Shown: positions 8,583 to 16,429, numbered from the stretch's first letter. The stretch is DNA of 21,953 nucleotides from Proteocatella sp041738345 (GCA_041738345.1 JBGSPX010000052.1:1-21953); one strand, 5' to 3'. Translations and numbers: made by a program. The notes: generated by a model from the sequence alone, not told the origin.

Positions 8583-9233
8583 ATGACGAAAAAATATGAT
8601 TCGCAAAGAACTATAGAAACAATTTTAGAGGTTTCAGCAAGATTGTTTTTAGAAAAAGGTTTTGATAGAATTAGTGTTCAAGATATAGCTAATCAAGCGA
8701 AAATATCTAAGGGAGCTATATATCATCACTTCAGCTCAAAGGAAGAAATCATCAATGCAGTAATGAATATGCAGGCGAGAGATATTGAGGATAAGCTAAA
8801 AACATGGCTTATAGAAGCGGGGGATGTATCAGCAAAGGAAAAGTTAGTATATGCGCTGAAAAAAAATATATCAGAGCATGAAAATTATAGTTTTGAAGAA
8901 ATTAAAAATTTTGCAAAAAATTCTAAAAGTGCAGATTATATTGTAGCATATATGAAACTCAGTGTAGGTAAAAGCGCCGAGCTACTGTCTGAGGTTATAA
9001 GAGAGGGAAATCTTGACTCATCTTTGAGTACTGAATTTCCAGATGAATGTGCAGAAGTTTTTTTACTTCTCATAAATATTTGGTGCGATCCATTTATATT
9101 TAAATCAGATTTGAATAAAGTACTAAAAAAACTTGAGTTTTTAAAGCATGCAATGAAGATGTTAAATGTAGATATATTAGATGATGAGATAATTGCTAAA
9201 ATGGAAGCTTTTTTTGAAAAATTTTATGCATAA
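8583..9233 (+). CDS. TetR/AcrR-family transcriptional regulator
   Basis: A 216-residue repressor. The N-terminal 50 residues form the TetR helix-turn-helix (DIANQAKISKGAIYHHFSSK); the remaining helical part is the ligand-binding and dimerisation domain, too variable to predict an inducer. It is the last gene of the efflux operon and probably represses it through the palindrome at 3987-4000, responding to a pump substrate. I chose ATG 8583 because GGAGG at 8573-8577 is correctly spaced; an in-frame TTG at 8571 overlaps that site. A repeat copy with hairpins lies about 50 bases after the stop and may end the transcript. Confidence 0.85.
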   Translation: MTKKYDSQRTIETILEVSARLFLEKGFDRISVQDIANQAKISKGAIYHHFSSKEEIINAVMNMQARDIEDKLKTWLIEAGDVSAKEKLVYALKKNISEHENYSFEEIKNFAKNSKSADYIVAYMKLSVGKSAELLSEVIREGNLDSSLSTEFPDECAEVFLLLINIWCDPFIFKSDLNKVLKKLEFLKHAMKMLNVDILDDEIIAKMEAFFEKFYA

Positions 9234-9280
9234 ATGTAAGGGAACGATATATATTTTTACTATAATTTATCTGTAACTCT

Positions 9281-9393
9281 AACTATAAAAACTCCTAGAT
9301 TATTTGTCAAAGCACTTTGGTATAAGTGTTGAATAATCTAGGAGTTTTATTTTTTGTTTTGAACTGTCAAAAAGATTATTATCCTACAGTTTC
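9281..9393 (+). repeat. two-hairpin intergenic repeat, diverged copy 2
   Basis: Same architecture and orientation as the 12-141 copy but clearly diverged. Large stem 9288-9304 pairs with 9332-9348 over 17 bp, and the inner stem is AGCACTT 9311-9317 with AAGTGTT 9324-9330. The second stem is AACTGT 9362-9367 with ACAGTT 9386-9391. Several stem changes are matched on both arms, so pairing is kept. It lies between convergent tetR and the DUF3343 gene, where a bidirectional terminator would be useful. Confidence 0.75.
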
Positions 9394-9399
9394 TATGTG

Positions 9400-9654
9400 T
9401 TAATCATTAGAATAAATTAATTGGTAAGTTTTAGCTGCATTTTTTAAATATATTGCTTGCGTATCAAGGCTTACAATATCATTTATTTTATCTCTTGAAA
9501 ACTCAATACATACTCCACAGCTAGAGCTAAGCGTTCTCGGTACAGGCATTATAGTACAAGCAGTACCTTCTTTTTGAAGCATTTTTTTATATTTTATAGC
9601 TCCAGAATGCGTGAAGAAAGTTACTAAATAATTATTTAGAGGCTTTGAGCACAT
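9400..9654 (-). CDS. DUF3343 protein, putative Se/S carrier-like
   Basis: An 84-residue protein of the DUF3343 family, annotated from memory as putative selenium/sulfur-carrier-like. Its N-terminal strand (YLVTFFTHSGAIKYKKML) and the SSCGVCIEF segment with C46 and C49 fit the family. In other genomes it often sits with yedF and yedE, as here. It overlaps the end of yedF by 23 bases in another frame. Its ribosome site TTTGGAG lies inside yedF, so the two are probably translationally coupled. Biochemical function is not established. Confidence 0.75.
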   Translation of the reverse strand: MCSKPLNNYLVTFFTHSGAIKYKKMLQKEGTACTIMPVPRTLSSSCGVCIEFSRDKINDIVSLDTQAIYLKNAAKTYQLIYSND

Positions 9655-9838
9655 AGTCAGACTCCAAATTATCTATTGTTACATTAAACCCTTTTCCAGT
9701 CATAAAGCGCTTAACATTTTGCATAGCTGTTTCATTGTCTACTATAATAGAATATGAATTTGCATTTTCTGCAATAGCTTTTTTTGCAAGAAGCACTGGT
9801 TGAGGACACGATAGACCTCTAGCATCAACTTTAATCAT
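9632..9838 (-). CDS. yedF: TusA/YedF-family sulfurtransferase-like protein
   Basis: A 68-residue single-domain protein with the diagnostic N-terminal DARGLSCPQPV motif; C11 is the expected persulfide or selenide carrier. The TusA fold length fits. It lacks the extra C-terminal domain of long YedF proteins, but the separate DUF3343 gene that overlaps its end may supply that part. It begins one base after the yedE stop, and its AAGGAGG site lies within the last codons of yedE. Its likely role is passing sulfur or selenium delivered through YedE to a downstream acceptor. Whether the atom is sulfur or selenium is inferred from family context only. Confidence 0.85.
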   Translation of the reverse strand: MIKVDARGLSCPQPVLLAKKAIAENANSYSIIVDNETAMQNVKRFMTGKGFNVTIDNLESDYVLKASK

Positions 9839-9839
9839 A

Positions 9840-10922
9840 TTATGAAACCTCCTTTATATCTACATTTTTAAATTGAATTTGTTTTTGAATATTAAAATAA
9901 GAAATGGCAAAAAGTGCTACAAAAGCTAATATTATTGCAATTTTGCCAAAGTTTGTAGGACCATCTGGGGTAGAGGCAAGTTTAAAATTGTGAGCAAAAG
10001 CAGCACCCATAACTAGTCCCATAATAGTAATTGCAGAATCTGAATTTCCCTCACCTGCTAAGATAAGCTGTCTTAAAGGGCAGCCACCTAATAATACAGA
10101 ACCCCATCCAGCGACGCTCATTCCTAAGAAATTCCAAAGCGCATCTGTATGAGCGACAGGTTGACCTTCAAATGCTAAGTTAAAATTTCCAGTAGCAAGA
10201 TTTCCAATAAGTGCAAATACGAAAATAGATATGAATCCAGTTAGAAGATAAAAATCTTTAAACATAAATGCATCTCTTATTCCACCGACCATACAAAGTC
10301 TTGTTTTTTGAGCAATAGCACCACCGATAAGACCTGCTAATAATGAAATAGCTAAAGGGGCATGCATTGAACCCGGCCCTTTTTGACTAAAAAATAGTGC
10401 CGCAGGAGATATTACAAGAAGTACTATCAAAAGGATAGCAATTATAGATACAGAACTTCCTTCTGCTATAGATACATTTTGAGTTCTTCCCAAACTGAAG
10501 CCCTTGTTTAAGAACTGAATACCTGCAAGAATACCTACGGTGAACCCAGCAATTCCCCAAATCGCATTAAGGTCTCCACCTGCAAGTCTAAGAACCATTC
10601 TTAATGGACAGCCTAAAAATACAAGAGCACCAATCATAACTATGAATCCAAGCATAAATCTTAAAAATGGAGAAGAACCTCCTTTAGGTTTGAATTCTTT
10701 TGCGGATAAGGCTACTATAAAAGCTCCTAAAATAAGGCCACTTATTTCAGGTCTTATATATTGTACGACCTCAGCCCTATGTAAACCAACTGCACCTGCT
10801 ATGTCTCTAAGAAAGCAAGCAATACAAAGTCCCATGTTTACAGGATTTCCAGCTACTACTAGGATGACGGATAATATGCCTATTACCGCTCCTGAAATAA
10901 TAATTCCATACTTTTGTTTCAT
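9840..10922 (-). CDS. yedE: YedE/YeeE-family membrane transporter, putative selenium/sulfur uptake
   Basis: A 360-residue polytopic membrane protein with the internal repeat of the YeeE/YedE family: GCPLRMVLRLAGGD in the first half and GGCPLRQLILAGEG in the second. Further conserved cysteines occur in NMGLCIACFLRD and KTRLCMVGGIRD. Family members move thiosulfate or a related sulfur species, and the yedE-yedF version is annotated as a putative selenium transporter. I chose ATG 10922, which has GGGAGGAG 7 bases upstream; an in-frame ATG at 10940 overlaps that site. It is the first gene of a three-gene minus-strand operon, divergent from a cysteine desulfurase-like gene. Confidence 0.82.
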   Translation of the reverse strand: MKQKYGIIISGAVIGILSVILVVAGNPVNMGLCIACFLRDIAGAVGLHRAEVVQYIRPEISGLILGAFIVALSAKEFKPKGGSSPFLRFMLGFIVMIGALVFLGCPLRMVLRLAGGDLNAIWGIAGFTVGILAGIQFLNKGFSLGRTQNVSIAEGSSVSIIAILLIVLLVISPAALFFSQKGPGSMHAPLAISLLAGLIGGAIAQKTRLCMVGGIRDAFMFKDFYLLTGFISIFVFALIGNLATGNFNLAFEGQPVAHTDALWNFLGMSVAGWGSVLLGGCPLRQLILAGEGNSDSAITIMGLVMGAAFAHNFKLASTPDGPTNFGKIAIILAFVALFAISYFNIQKQIQFKNVDIKEVS

Positions 10923-10957
10923 TAAATAAACTCCTCCCATTAATAATAATATAGTAC

Positions 10958-11060
10958 AATATGATTATAACATTATTGGCAAATGATATTTATTGCAAAA
11001 ATCAATTACTTTAATAAAAAATATCTATAAGGATTTCGCGTAATATGATTATAAATTATT
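10958..11060. promoter_or_regulatory. divergent control region with a direct repeat
   Basis: AATATGATTATAACATTATT (10958-10977) and AATATGATTATAAATTATT (11042-11060) are near-identical and 84 bases apart, one next to each divergent gene. The first contains a minus-strand TATAAT (10964-10969). A minus-strand TTGCAA with 17-base spacing to TAATGT is an alternative yedE promoter. The repeated motif may be a shared operator, or just paired -10 regions. Confidence 0.35.
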
Positions 11061-11119
11061 ATAAATAAGGTAATATTTACTTATAGATACTAGTATAGGA
11101 TTGTAGGGAGGCGTTTAAA

Positions 11120-12277
11120 ATGAAAAGAGTATATTTTGATAATGGGGCAACGAGTTATCCAAAACCTAAAGAAGTTATAGAGGCAGTTACTGACTATATG
11201 ACGAATATTGGATGTAATATAGGAAGAGGGGTCTATAAAGATGCAGAAACTGCAGAAAATATAATATATGATACAAGAGAAGCGTTTGCAACACTATTTA
11301 ATATTGAGCAATCTGAAAATGTTTGTTTTACAAAAAATATAACAGAGAGTATAAATATTATAATTAAAGGGTTTATAAAAAAAGGAGATAAGGTTATTGT
11401 AAGCACGGTGGAACATAATGCGGTAATGAGACCACTAAATTTTGTAGGGGCAGAAGTAATAAAGGTGGATTTAATCTCAGACGAAGAACAGGGTCTTTTA
11501 TTTCTTGATTCAAAATTAAATCAAGAAATAAAAGCAGTAATAATGACACATAGTAGCAATGTTACAGGAGATATACTTCCAATATCAAAGGTTGGAGAGT
11601 TGTGCAAAAAACATAAAGTACCATTTATATTAGATTCCGCGCAAAGTGCAGGGGTATTAAGTATAGATATGAAACAGATGAATATAGATTGTGTTTGCTT
11701 TACGGGGCACAAATCTTTGCTAGGACCTCAAGGTATAGGTGGATTTGCAATTTCTCCTGAATTTGAAAAAAAAATAAGTTCATTTGTTCAAGGGGGGACA
11801 GGCAGTTCATCTGATTTAGAAATACAGCCAGAATTTATGCCTGATAAATTTGAATCAGGAACTCAAAATCTACCAGGAATATTTGGATTAAAAGCAGGAC
11901 TTGATTTTATAAACCAAATAGGAATAGATAATATTCATAATAGAGAACTAGAATTATGCAAATATTTTTATGAGAAACTGTTAGAGATAGATTCATTTAA
12001 AGATAAAGTTAAAATTATAGCTAAAAAAGATATAATTTTTAGGACTCCTATAATATCACTTGATTTTTTAGGAAAAGATAATGCGGTAGTATCTCATGAA
12101 CTTCAGTCAAAATATAATATTCAAAACAGATGTGGGCTTCAGTGTAGTCCAAGTGCGCATAAGTTTTATGATACCTTTCCTCAGGGAACAGTAAGATTTA
12201 GCCTAGGATATTTTAACACATATGAGGAAATTGGTTACGTTTGTAATGCTATTTCAGAAATTTTGAAAATAAATTGA
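11120..12277 (+). CDS. class V aminotransferase, cysteine desulfurase family
   Basis: A 385-residue PLP enzyme of the NifS/Csd type, closest in style to the EF2568-like group found beside selenium genes. The N-terminal YFDNGATSYPKP motif, the STVEHNAVMRPL histidine, LDSAQSAGV aspartate and the PLP lysine in FTGHKSLLGPQGIGGF are all present. The catalytic-loop cysteine is C338 or C342 (NRCGLQCSPSAHK). It would take sulfur from cysteine, or selenium from selenocysteine, to a carrier protein. GGGAGG at 11106-11111 sets the start. Facing away from yedE-yedF-DUF3343, it probably supplies or receives chalcogen in the same pathway. No selD is visible in the window. Confidence 0.85.
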   Translation: MKRVYFDNGATSYPKPKEVIEAVTDYMTNIGCNIGRGVYKDAETAENIIYDTREAFATLFNIEQSENVCFTKNITESINIIIKGFIKKGDKVIVSTVEHNAVMRPLNFVGAEVIKVDLISDEEQGLLFLDSKLNQEIKAVIMTHSSNVTGDILPISKVGELCKKHKVPFILDSAQSAGVLSIDMKQMNIDCVCFTGHKSLLGPQGIGGFAISPEFEKKISSFVQGGTGSSSDLEIQPEFMPDKFESGTQNLPGIFGLKAGLDFINQIGIDNIHNRELELCKYFYEKLLEIDSFKDKVKIIAKKDIIFRTPIISLDFLGKDNAVVSHELQSKYNIQNRCGLQCSPSAHKFYDTFPQGTVRFSLGYFNTYEEIGYVCNAISEILKIN

Positions 12278-12336
12278 AAAATATTCGAAAATTTTGTGTT
12301 TTTTAAGGATTAGTGTAAATAATTTGAAACTATTTG

Positions 12337-12345
12337 TGGTATAAT
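12337..12345 (+). promoter_or_regulatory. extended -10 promoter for the receiver-CheX operon
   Basis: TGGTATAAT is an exact TGn-TATAAT extended -10 element, 66 bases before the start. No good -35 box is seen at 17-base spacing, which extended -10 promoters can tolerate. Confidence 0.5.
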
Positions 12346-12411
12346 AATTGTAATTATTTTTTTATTCAAAAAATATATTTAAAATTTTGATATCACAAGG
12401 TGGGTGTGGAT

Positions 12412-13278
12412 ATGAACAATATAAGAGTTATGATAGTAGACGATTCAAGTTTTTCTATAACTTTTCTAAAGAATATGATTCAAAGAATAGGGCTGGAAGT
12501 AGTGGCAACAGCTCAAAGTGTCAAAGAAGCAGTTAGGATAGCCGAAGAAGTTAAGCCTGATTTAATAACTATGGATATGACATTACCAGATGGTGATGGA
12601 ATAGAGTGTTCAAAGCTTATTTTAGAAAATAATAAAGATATAAACATAATTGCCATAAGCTCAATGATGGATGAAGAAATAATCAAAAAAGCTAAAAAGG
12701 CAGGTATAAAAGCATATCTTCAAAAGCCACTTGAACAAGATGATTTAGGTATGGCAATAGATAGAATATTTTTAGGTGATGAACTTTATGGAATTCTTGA
12801 AGAAAACTATAAGGAAGCCTTTAAAGAAACTGTTTATACCTATTTAAAACGTTCAATAGGTGGCGAACTTACAATTGAAGAAATTGAAAATAAAAATGAT
12901 GCTTCTAAAAAATCAGCGGGAATATCTGTGGCAGTAGGTATAATAGGAAGACATAGTGGAAGATTTATTGTCGACATGGCAGATACCTTAGCACTTGATT
13001 TTACTAAAAAAATAGCATCAGATGATAATATGAATATAGATGATGCTGTAGTATTTTTGAGCGAATTTGCAAATATAATCTCTGGAAATGCGTGCTCACT
13101 TCTTAATAGTATGAACAAATCACTAGGACTTAGAGTATCTCCGCCTATGATTTTTCATGGAAAAGATTTAACAGTGAGTATTGGAGGTGTAGAAAATAGG
13201 TCGTTTACAATAAAAACAGATTTAGGTGAAATTTTTATGAATGTAGGTTTTAAAAAGGAGGAAGAGCAATGGATGTAA
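12412..13278 (+). CDS. response regulator receiver fused to a CheX-type phosphatase domain
   Basis: A 288-residue two-domain protein. Residues 1-120 form a receiver with the acidic pair D10-D11 (MIVDDSS), phospho-acceptor D55 (ITMDMTLPDGDG) and the conserved lysine in YLQKPLE. Residues about 130-285 form a CheC/CheX-like domain with the phosphatase pattern ExxNxxxGN at E218-N226 (SEFANIISGN). The domain pairing suggests control of phosphate flow in a chemotaxis or two-component circuit. ATG 12412 is chosen, with AAGGTGG 8 bases upstream; an in-frame GTG at 12400 overlaps that site. Its end overlaps the next cheX gene by 10 bases. No kinase is nearby. Confidence 0.85.
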   Translation: MNNIRVMIVDDSSFSITFLKNMIQRIGLEVVATAQSVKEAVRIAEEVKPDLITMDMTLPDGDGIECSKLILENNKDINIIAISSMMDEEIIKKAKKAGIKAYLQKPLEQDDLGMAIDRIFLGDELYGILEENYKEAFKETVYTYLKRSIGGELTIEEIENKNDASKKSAGISVAVGIIGRHSGRFIVDMADTLALDFTKKIASDDNMNIDDAVVFLSEFANIISGNACSLLNSMNKSLGLRVSPPMIFHGKDLTVSIGGVENRSFTIKTDLGEIFMNVGFKKEEEQWM

Positions 13279-13727
13279 AGTTACTCAGACCCTTTGTAGA
13301 AGCAGTCACTGGAGTTATGCCACAGCTTGGGTTTGCAAGTGCTGTTCTTAAATCTACAGATGTAAAAGGCCATAAAATGGTAGTTTCTGGAGTGGTAATC
13401 ACAATAGGTATTGTTGGAGATAAAAAAGGCAATGTTATTTATACAATAGATATGGATGGTGCAAAGCAAATTGCCTCTACAATGATGATGGGCATGCCGG
13501 TAGATGAAATAGATGATATGGCAAAGAGTGCTCTTTCAGAGCTTTCAAATATGCTTACAGCAAATGCAACAATAAAGCTTGCGGAAATGGGAGTAAATGT
13601 AGATATTTCAGTACCTACATTTATGAATGGAGAAGAAATTGAAGTCAGTATGAACGCAGAAAAGGTATTTTGTGTTAATTTTGATATAGATGGAATAGCT
13701 CTTGCTGCAAACGTAGTTATGGAATAA
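13269..13727 (+). CDS. cheX: CheX-family chemotaxis phosphatase-like protein
   Basis: A 152-residue stand-alone CheX-like protein. It carries the phosphatase signature at E91, N94 and N99 (SELSNMLTAN), with Ala where Gly is usual. CheX removes phosphate from CheY-type receivers, here possibly from the upstream receiver fusion or an unlinked CheY. The ATG overlaps the last ten bases of the upstream gene, and AAGGAGG at 13255-13261 lies inside it, so translation is coupled. It is about a paralogue length of the CheX half of the preceding protein. Confidence 0.82.
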   Translation: MDVKLLRPFVEAVTGVMPQLGFASAVLKSTDVKGHKMVVSGVVITIGIVGDKKGNVIYTIDMDGAKQIASTMMMGMPVDEIDDMAKSALSELSNMLTANATIKLAEMGVNVDISVPTFMNGEEIEVSMNAEKVFCVNFDIDGIALAANVVME

Positions 13728-13753
13728 AAATTTGTCATAAACTACTAGTAAAT

Positions 13754-13812
13754 TTGTTTAAAATGTGTTAAGATTCTATTAATAGTAATAAATACGAATA
13801 AGAATCTATTAA
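13754..13812 (+). promoter_or_regulatory. possible hemerythrin promoter and direct repeat
   Basis: TTGTTT (13754-13759), 17 bases, then TATTAA (13777-13782). AAGATTCTATTAA (13770-13782) recurs as AAGAATCTATTAA (13800-13812), 30 bases or about three helical turns later. The repeat could be an operator. Confidence 0.35.
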
Positions 13813-13827
13813 AACCTGGAGGGCAAA

Positions 13828-14232
13828 ATGGCATTTAAATGGAAAGATAGTTTAGAAACAGGGAATACGACCATAGATGGTCAACACAAAGAACTTATAG
13901 AGGCAGCAAATAAACTTCTAACAGCATGTTCAGAAGGAAAAGGAAGAGATCAAATTCAAAGTACAGGACAATTCTTATTAGACTATACTAAGAAGCATTT
14001 TGGAGATGAAGAAAGATTGCAGATGAAGAGCAATTATCCTGATTATCAAAATCATAAAAAACTTCATGAGTTTTTTGTTTCAGAAGTTAAAACATTGGTT
14101 TCAGATTTAAATACTCAAGGTCCTAGTGTAGCGATGGTTGGAAAAATAAACAATCTTATATCAGGTTGGTTTTTTAATCATATATCTAAAGAAGATACAA
14201 AGGTTTCTGCACATTTAAAAACACAACAATAG
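13828..14232 (+). CDS. bacteriohemerythrin, copy 1
   Basis: A 134-residue four-helix protein with the complete non-heme di-iron site of hemerythrins: H20 (DGQHKEL), H57 and E61 (HFGDEE), H76 and H80 (HKKLH), H118 and D123 (NHISKED). Such proteins bind O2 reversibly, and in anaerobes may scavenge, store or sense oxygen or NO. It is followed 17 bases later by a close paralogue. The two share identical first 12 residues and much of the rest. CTGGAGG precedes the start. Confidence 0.92.
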   Translation: MAFKWKDSLETGNTTIDGQHKELIEAANKLLTACSEGKGRDQIQSTGQFLLDYTKKHFGDEERLQMKSNYPDYQNHKKLHEFFVSEVKTLVSDLNTQGPSVAMVGKINNLISGWFFNHISKEDTKVSAHLKTQQ

Positions 14233-14249
14233 TATTTTAGGAGGACAAA

Positions 14250-14654
14250 ATGGCATTTAAATGGAAAGATAGTTTAGAAACAGGAAACGTTACTATCGAT
14301 AATCAGCACAAGGAATTAATAAACGCAGCTAATGACTTTTTAGAAGCTTGTTTAGAGGGAAAAGGCAGAGACAATGTTGCAAAAACAGGAAAATTTTTAT
14401 TAGATTATACAAATAAACATTTTGGAGACGAAGAAAAACTCCAAATGAAAAGCAATTATCCAGATTATCAAAATCATAAAAAACTGCATGAAAATTTTGT
14501 ATCTCAAGTAAAAGCATTACTTTCAGAACTGGATGCACAGGGACCTACTGTAGCAATAGTTGGAAAAATAAACAATCTTATTGCAGGATGGCTTTTCAAC
14601 CATATATCAAAAGAAGATGTTAAGGTTGCACAGCATTTAAAAAATCAAAAATAA
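14250..14654 (+). CDS. bacteriohemerythrin, copy 2
   Basis: A tandem paralogue of the previous gene, also 134 residues, with every iron ligand at the same position (H20, H57, E61, H76, H80, H118, D123). The first 37 bases of the two genes are nearly identical, and differences elsewhere are largely conservative, pointing to a fairly recent duplication. It has its own AGGAGG site and ends just before a terminator, so the two form one transcript. Confidence 0.92.
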   Translation: MAFKWKDSLETGNVTIDNQHKELINAANDFLEACLEGKGRDNVAKTGKFLLDYTNKHFGDEEKLQMKSNYPDYQNHKKLHENFVSQVKALLSELDAQGPTVAIVGKINNLIAGWLFNHISKEDVKVAQHLKNQK

Positions 14655-14671
14655 TAATTATAAGATAGAAA

Positions 14672-14708
14672 AACATTATGGGAGCTAGACTTCTGTAGTG
14701 TTTTTTTT
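14672..14708 (+). terminator. terminator of the hemerythrin pair
   Basis: AACATTATGGGAG pairs with CTTCTGTAGTGTT over 13 positions, including G-T wobbles, around a CTAGA loop. Eight T end at 14708. Confidence 0.8.
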
Positions 14709-14712
14709 ATGC

Positions 14713-14718
14713 TATAAT
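14713..14718 (+). promoter_or_regulatory. possible -10 box of prdR
   Basis: A perfect TATAAT sits 26 bases upstream of the prdR start, right after the terminator. No convincing -35 box is present at standard spacing. Confidence 0.35.
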
Positions 14719-14743
14719 TAAATTAAAGAAAGGAGAGGTCTAT

Positions 14744-16117
14744 ATGCATAAAAATGAAAAAAATGATTTAGAACATAAGGTTTTAAGGTCAGTAATAGAT
14801 TGCATATATGAAGCGATATGTGTGGTAGATGAGGAAGGCATAGTTAGGATTTGGAATGAAAGTGCAGAAAAATTATATAAAGTAAAGTATGAAGATATTA
14901 TAGGGAAAAACATAGCCGACGTTTTTCCAAATGCAATAGTAGAGCATGTTAGGAGAGAAAAGATAGTAGTTGAAAATAAACAGCATCTTCCAAGAGAAAA
15001 TTCACATATTTTAGCAAATGCAAGACCATTATATGTAGAAAAAAAATTTAGAGGTGCAGTTTCTACAGATAGAGATTTTAAGGAGGTATTAACGCTATAT
15101 AGTGAACTTGAGCAAGCTAACTCAAAGCTAGTTTTTTTAGAAAATGAAATAAAACGCTATTCAGGTGTATTTGGAAATATGATAGGGGTAAGTCCCATAA
15201 TATTAAACCGAATATCTATGGCAAGGCAGATTGCACCTACTAGTACAAGTACCATGATAACTGGTGATAGTGGAACCGGAAAAGAAGTTTTTGCAAGAGC
15301 AATACATGAACTAAGTGGAAGAAAAGGTCTTTTTGTCCCTGTGAATTGCAGTGCTATACCAAATGAGCTTTTTGAAAGTGAATTTTTTGGATATTGTTCA
15401 GGTGCATTTACGGGTGCAAATCAAAAAGGTAAAATAGGACTTTTTGAACTCGCAGACCGAGGAACTATTTTCTTAGATGAAATAGGAGATATGCCTCTAC
15501 ATATGTAGGCTAAGCTTTTAAGAGTACTTCAAGAAAAGGAAATAACAAAAGTGGGCGGGGCAAATAGCATAAAAATAGATGCGAGAGTCATATCAGCTAC
15601 AAATAAAAATTTAAATAAAATGGTAAAAGAAGGAAGTTTTAGAGAAGATTTGTTTTATAGATTAAATGTAATTGAAATTCAGTTGCCTAGCTTAAAGGAA
15701 AGATTCGAAGATATACCAATACTTATAAATCATTTTTTAAAAGAATTTGCAAATAAAAATGGAAGGTGTATAAAAGCTATAGATATTGAAGCAATGAAAA
15801 TATTATTAAACTATGACTGGCCAGGAAATATAAGGGAATTAATGAATGTAGTAGAGCATATGGTTGTAATAAGTGATACGGAAAAAATATATAAAAGTTC
15901 TATTCCAAACTATATATTATTATCAGATAAAAATACAAATTTAAGCTTAGATAACTATCCTTTAGATTTAAACTTAGCGATTAAAAATTTAGAAAGAGAA
16001 ACCATACAAAGAGCACTTTCAATGGCAAAAAACAATAAGTCAAAGGCCTCAAAACTTTTAAATATACCTAGAGCCACTCTATATCATAAGATACAAGAAT
16101 ATAACATAAATATTTGA
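14744..16117 (+). pseudogene. prdR: PrdR-like sigma-54-dependent activator, interrupted by in-frame TAG
   Basis: Reading through one stop gives a 457-position enhancer-binding protein. It has a PAS domain (about 10-115), an AAA+ domain with Walker A GDSGTGKE (174-181), GAFTGA (220-225) and Walker B TIFLDEIGD (241-249), and a C-terminal Fis-type helix-turn-helix (SKASKLLNIPRATLYHKI). Codon 255, bases 15506-15508, is TAG in the otherwise consensus MPLHM-stop-AKLLRVLQE, where Gln is usual. CAG to TAG is one base change. The frame is unbroken on both sides. The truncated 254-residue product would lack the rest of the ATPase and all DNA binding. Position just before a sigma-54 promoter and prdC identifies it as PrdR. 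It could be a strain mutation, a sequencing error or be read through by suppression. AAAGGAGAGG precedes the start. Confidence 0.85.
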
Positions 16118-16158
16118 TATTTAAGTCTAATATCTACAGGTTTTGTAGATAACTATAT

Positions 16159-16209
16159 AAATGTCCAGAAAAATACAACACTGTATTATTTTGGACATTT
16201 TTTATTTTT
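16159..16209 (+). terminator. terminator after prdR
   Basis: AAATGTCCA (16159-16167) pairs with TGGACATTT (16192-16200), with inner AATACA pairing with TGTATT. A T-rich tail follows. A smaller hairpin (TATCTACA with TGTAGATA, about 16132-16152) precedes it. Together with the promoter elements below it, this accounts for the 359-base gap between prdR and prdC. Confidence 0.85.
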
Positions 16210-16268
16210 GTTGAATTGATTGAGGAATAAGGTTTTAAAGCGGATGTTAAATTTAACTTGTATAATTA

Positions 16269-16296
16269 TTGACAATCTAATAGTTTAAATTAATAA
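16269..16296 (+). promoter_or_regulatory. possible alternative sigma-A promoter before prdC
   Basis: A perfect TTGACA (16269-16274) is followed after 16 bases by TAATAA (16291-16296). It would give sigma-54-independent transcription of the prd operon, but the -10 match is weak. Confidence 0.3.
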
Positions 16297-16310
16297 GAAA
16301 TTACAAAAAT

Positions 16311-16376
16311 AAGCGGTTTTAAAAAGATAGTAATAAAAGATAAATATCTAAAAACCTTTAAAAACAAGCGTTTTAT
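16311..16376 (+). promoter_or_regulatory. candidate upstream activator sites for PrdR
   Basis: AAGCGGTTTTAAA at 16311-16323 and AAGCGTTTTATA from about 16367 are related direct repeats. GGTTTT and AAAACC with flanking GATA/TATC form a loose dyad. GGTTTTAAA also occurs at 16231-16239. They lie 40-100 bases upstream of the -24 box, within the usual enhancer range of sigma-54 activators. Confidence 0.35.
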
Positions 16377-16412
16377 AGAAAATTAATGTTTAAAAAAAGA
16401 ATTGTTAAAAAG

Positions 16413-16429
16413 TTGGCACGTATTTTGCT
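16413..16429 (+). promoter_or_regulatory. sigma-54 (-24/-12) promoter of the prd operon
   Basis: TTGGCACGTATTTTGCT matches the RpoN consensus TGGCAC-N5-TTGCW exactly. GG is at 16415-16416 and GC at 16427-16428, with the canonical 10 bases between. It lies 48 bases before the prdC start. Confidence 0.92.

Noticed and set aside
10540..10929. 129-residue plus-strand ORF opposite yedE
   Set aside because: It is a shadow of the well-supported YedE reading frame, which has conserved GCPLR motifs and a proper ribosome site.
15506..15508. TAG in prdR as a pyrrolysine codon
   Set aside because: The position is normally Gln, and TAG is used as an ordinary stop in neighbours (prdA, the first hemerythrin, the efflux adaptor). 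No pyl genes are in the window.
15551..16117. Separate gene starting with GTG at 15551, downstream of the amber codon
   Set aside because: It is the same frame and same domain as the upstream part, lacks a ribosome binding site, and would start inside the AAA+ fold. It is treated as the 3' part of the broken prdR.
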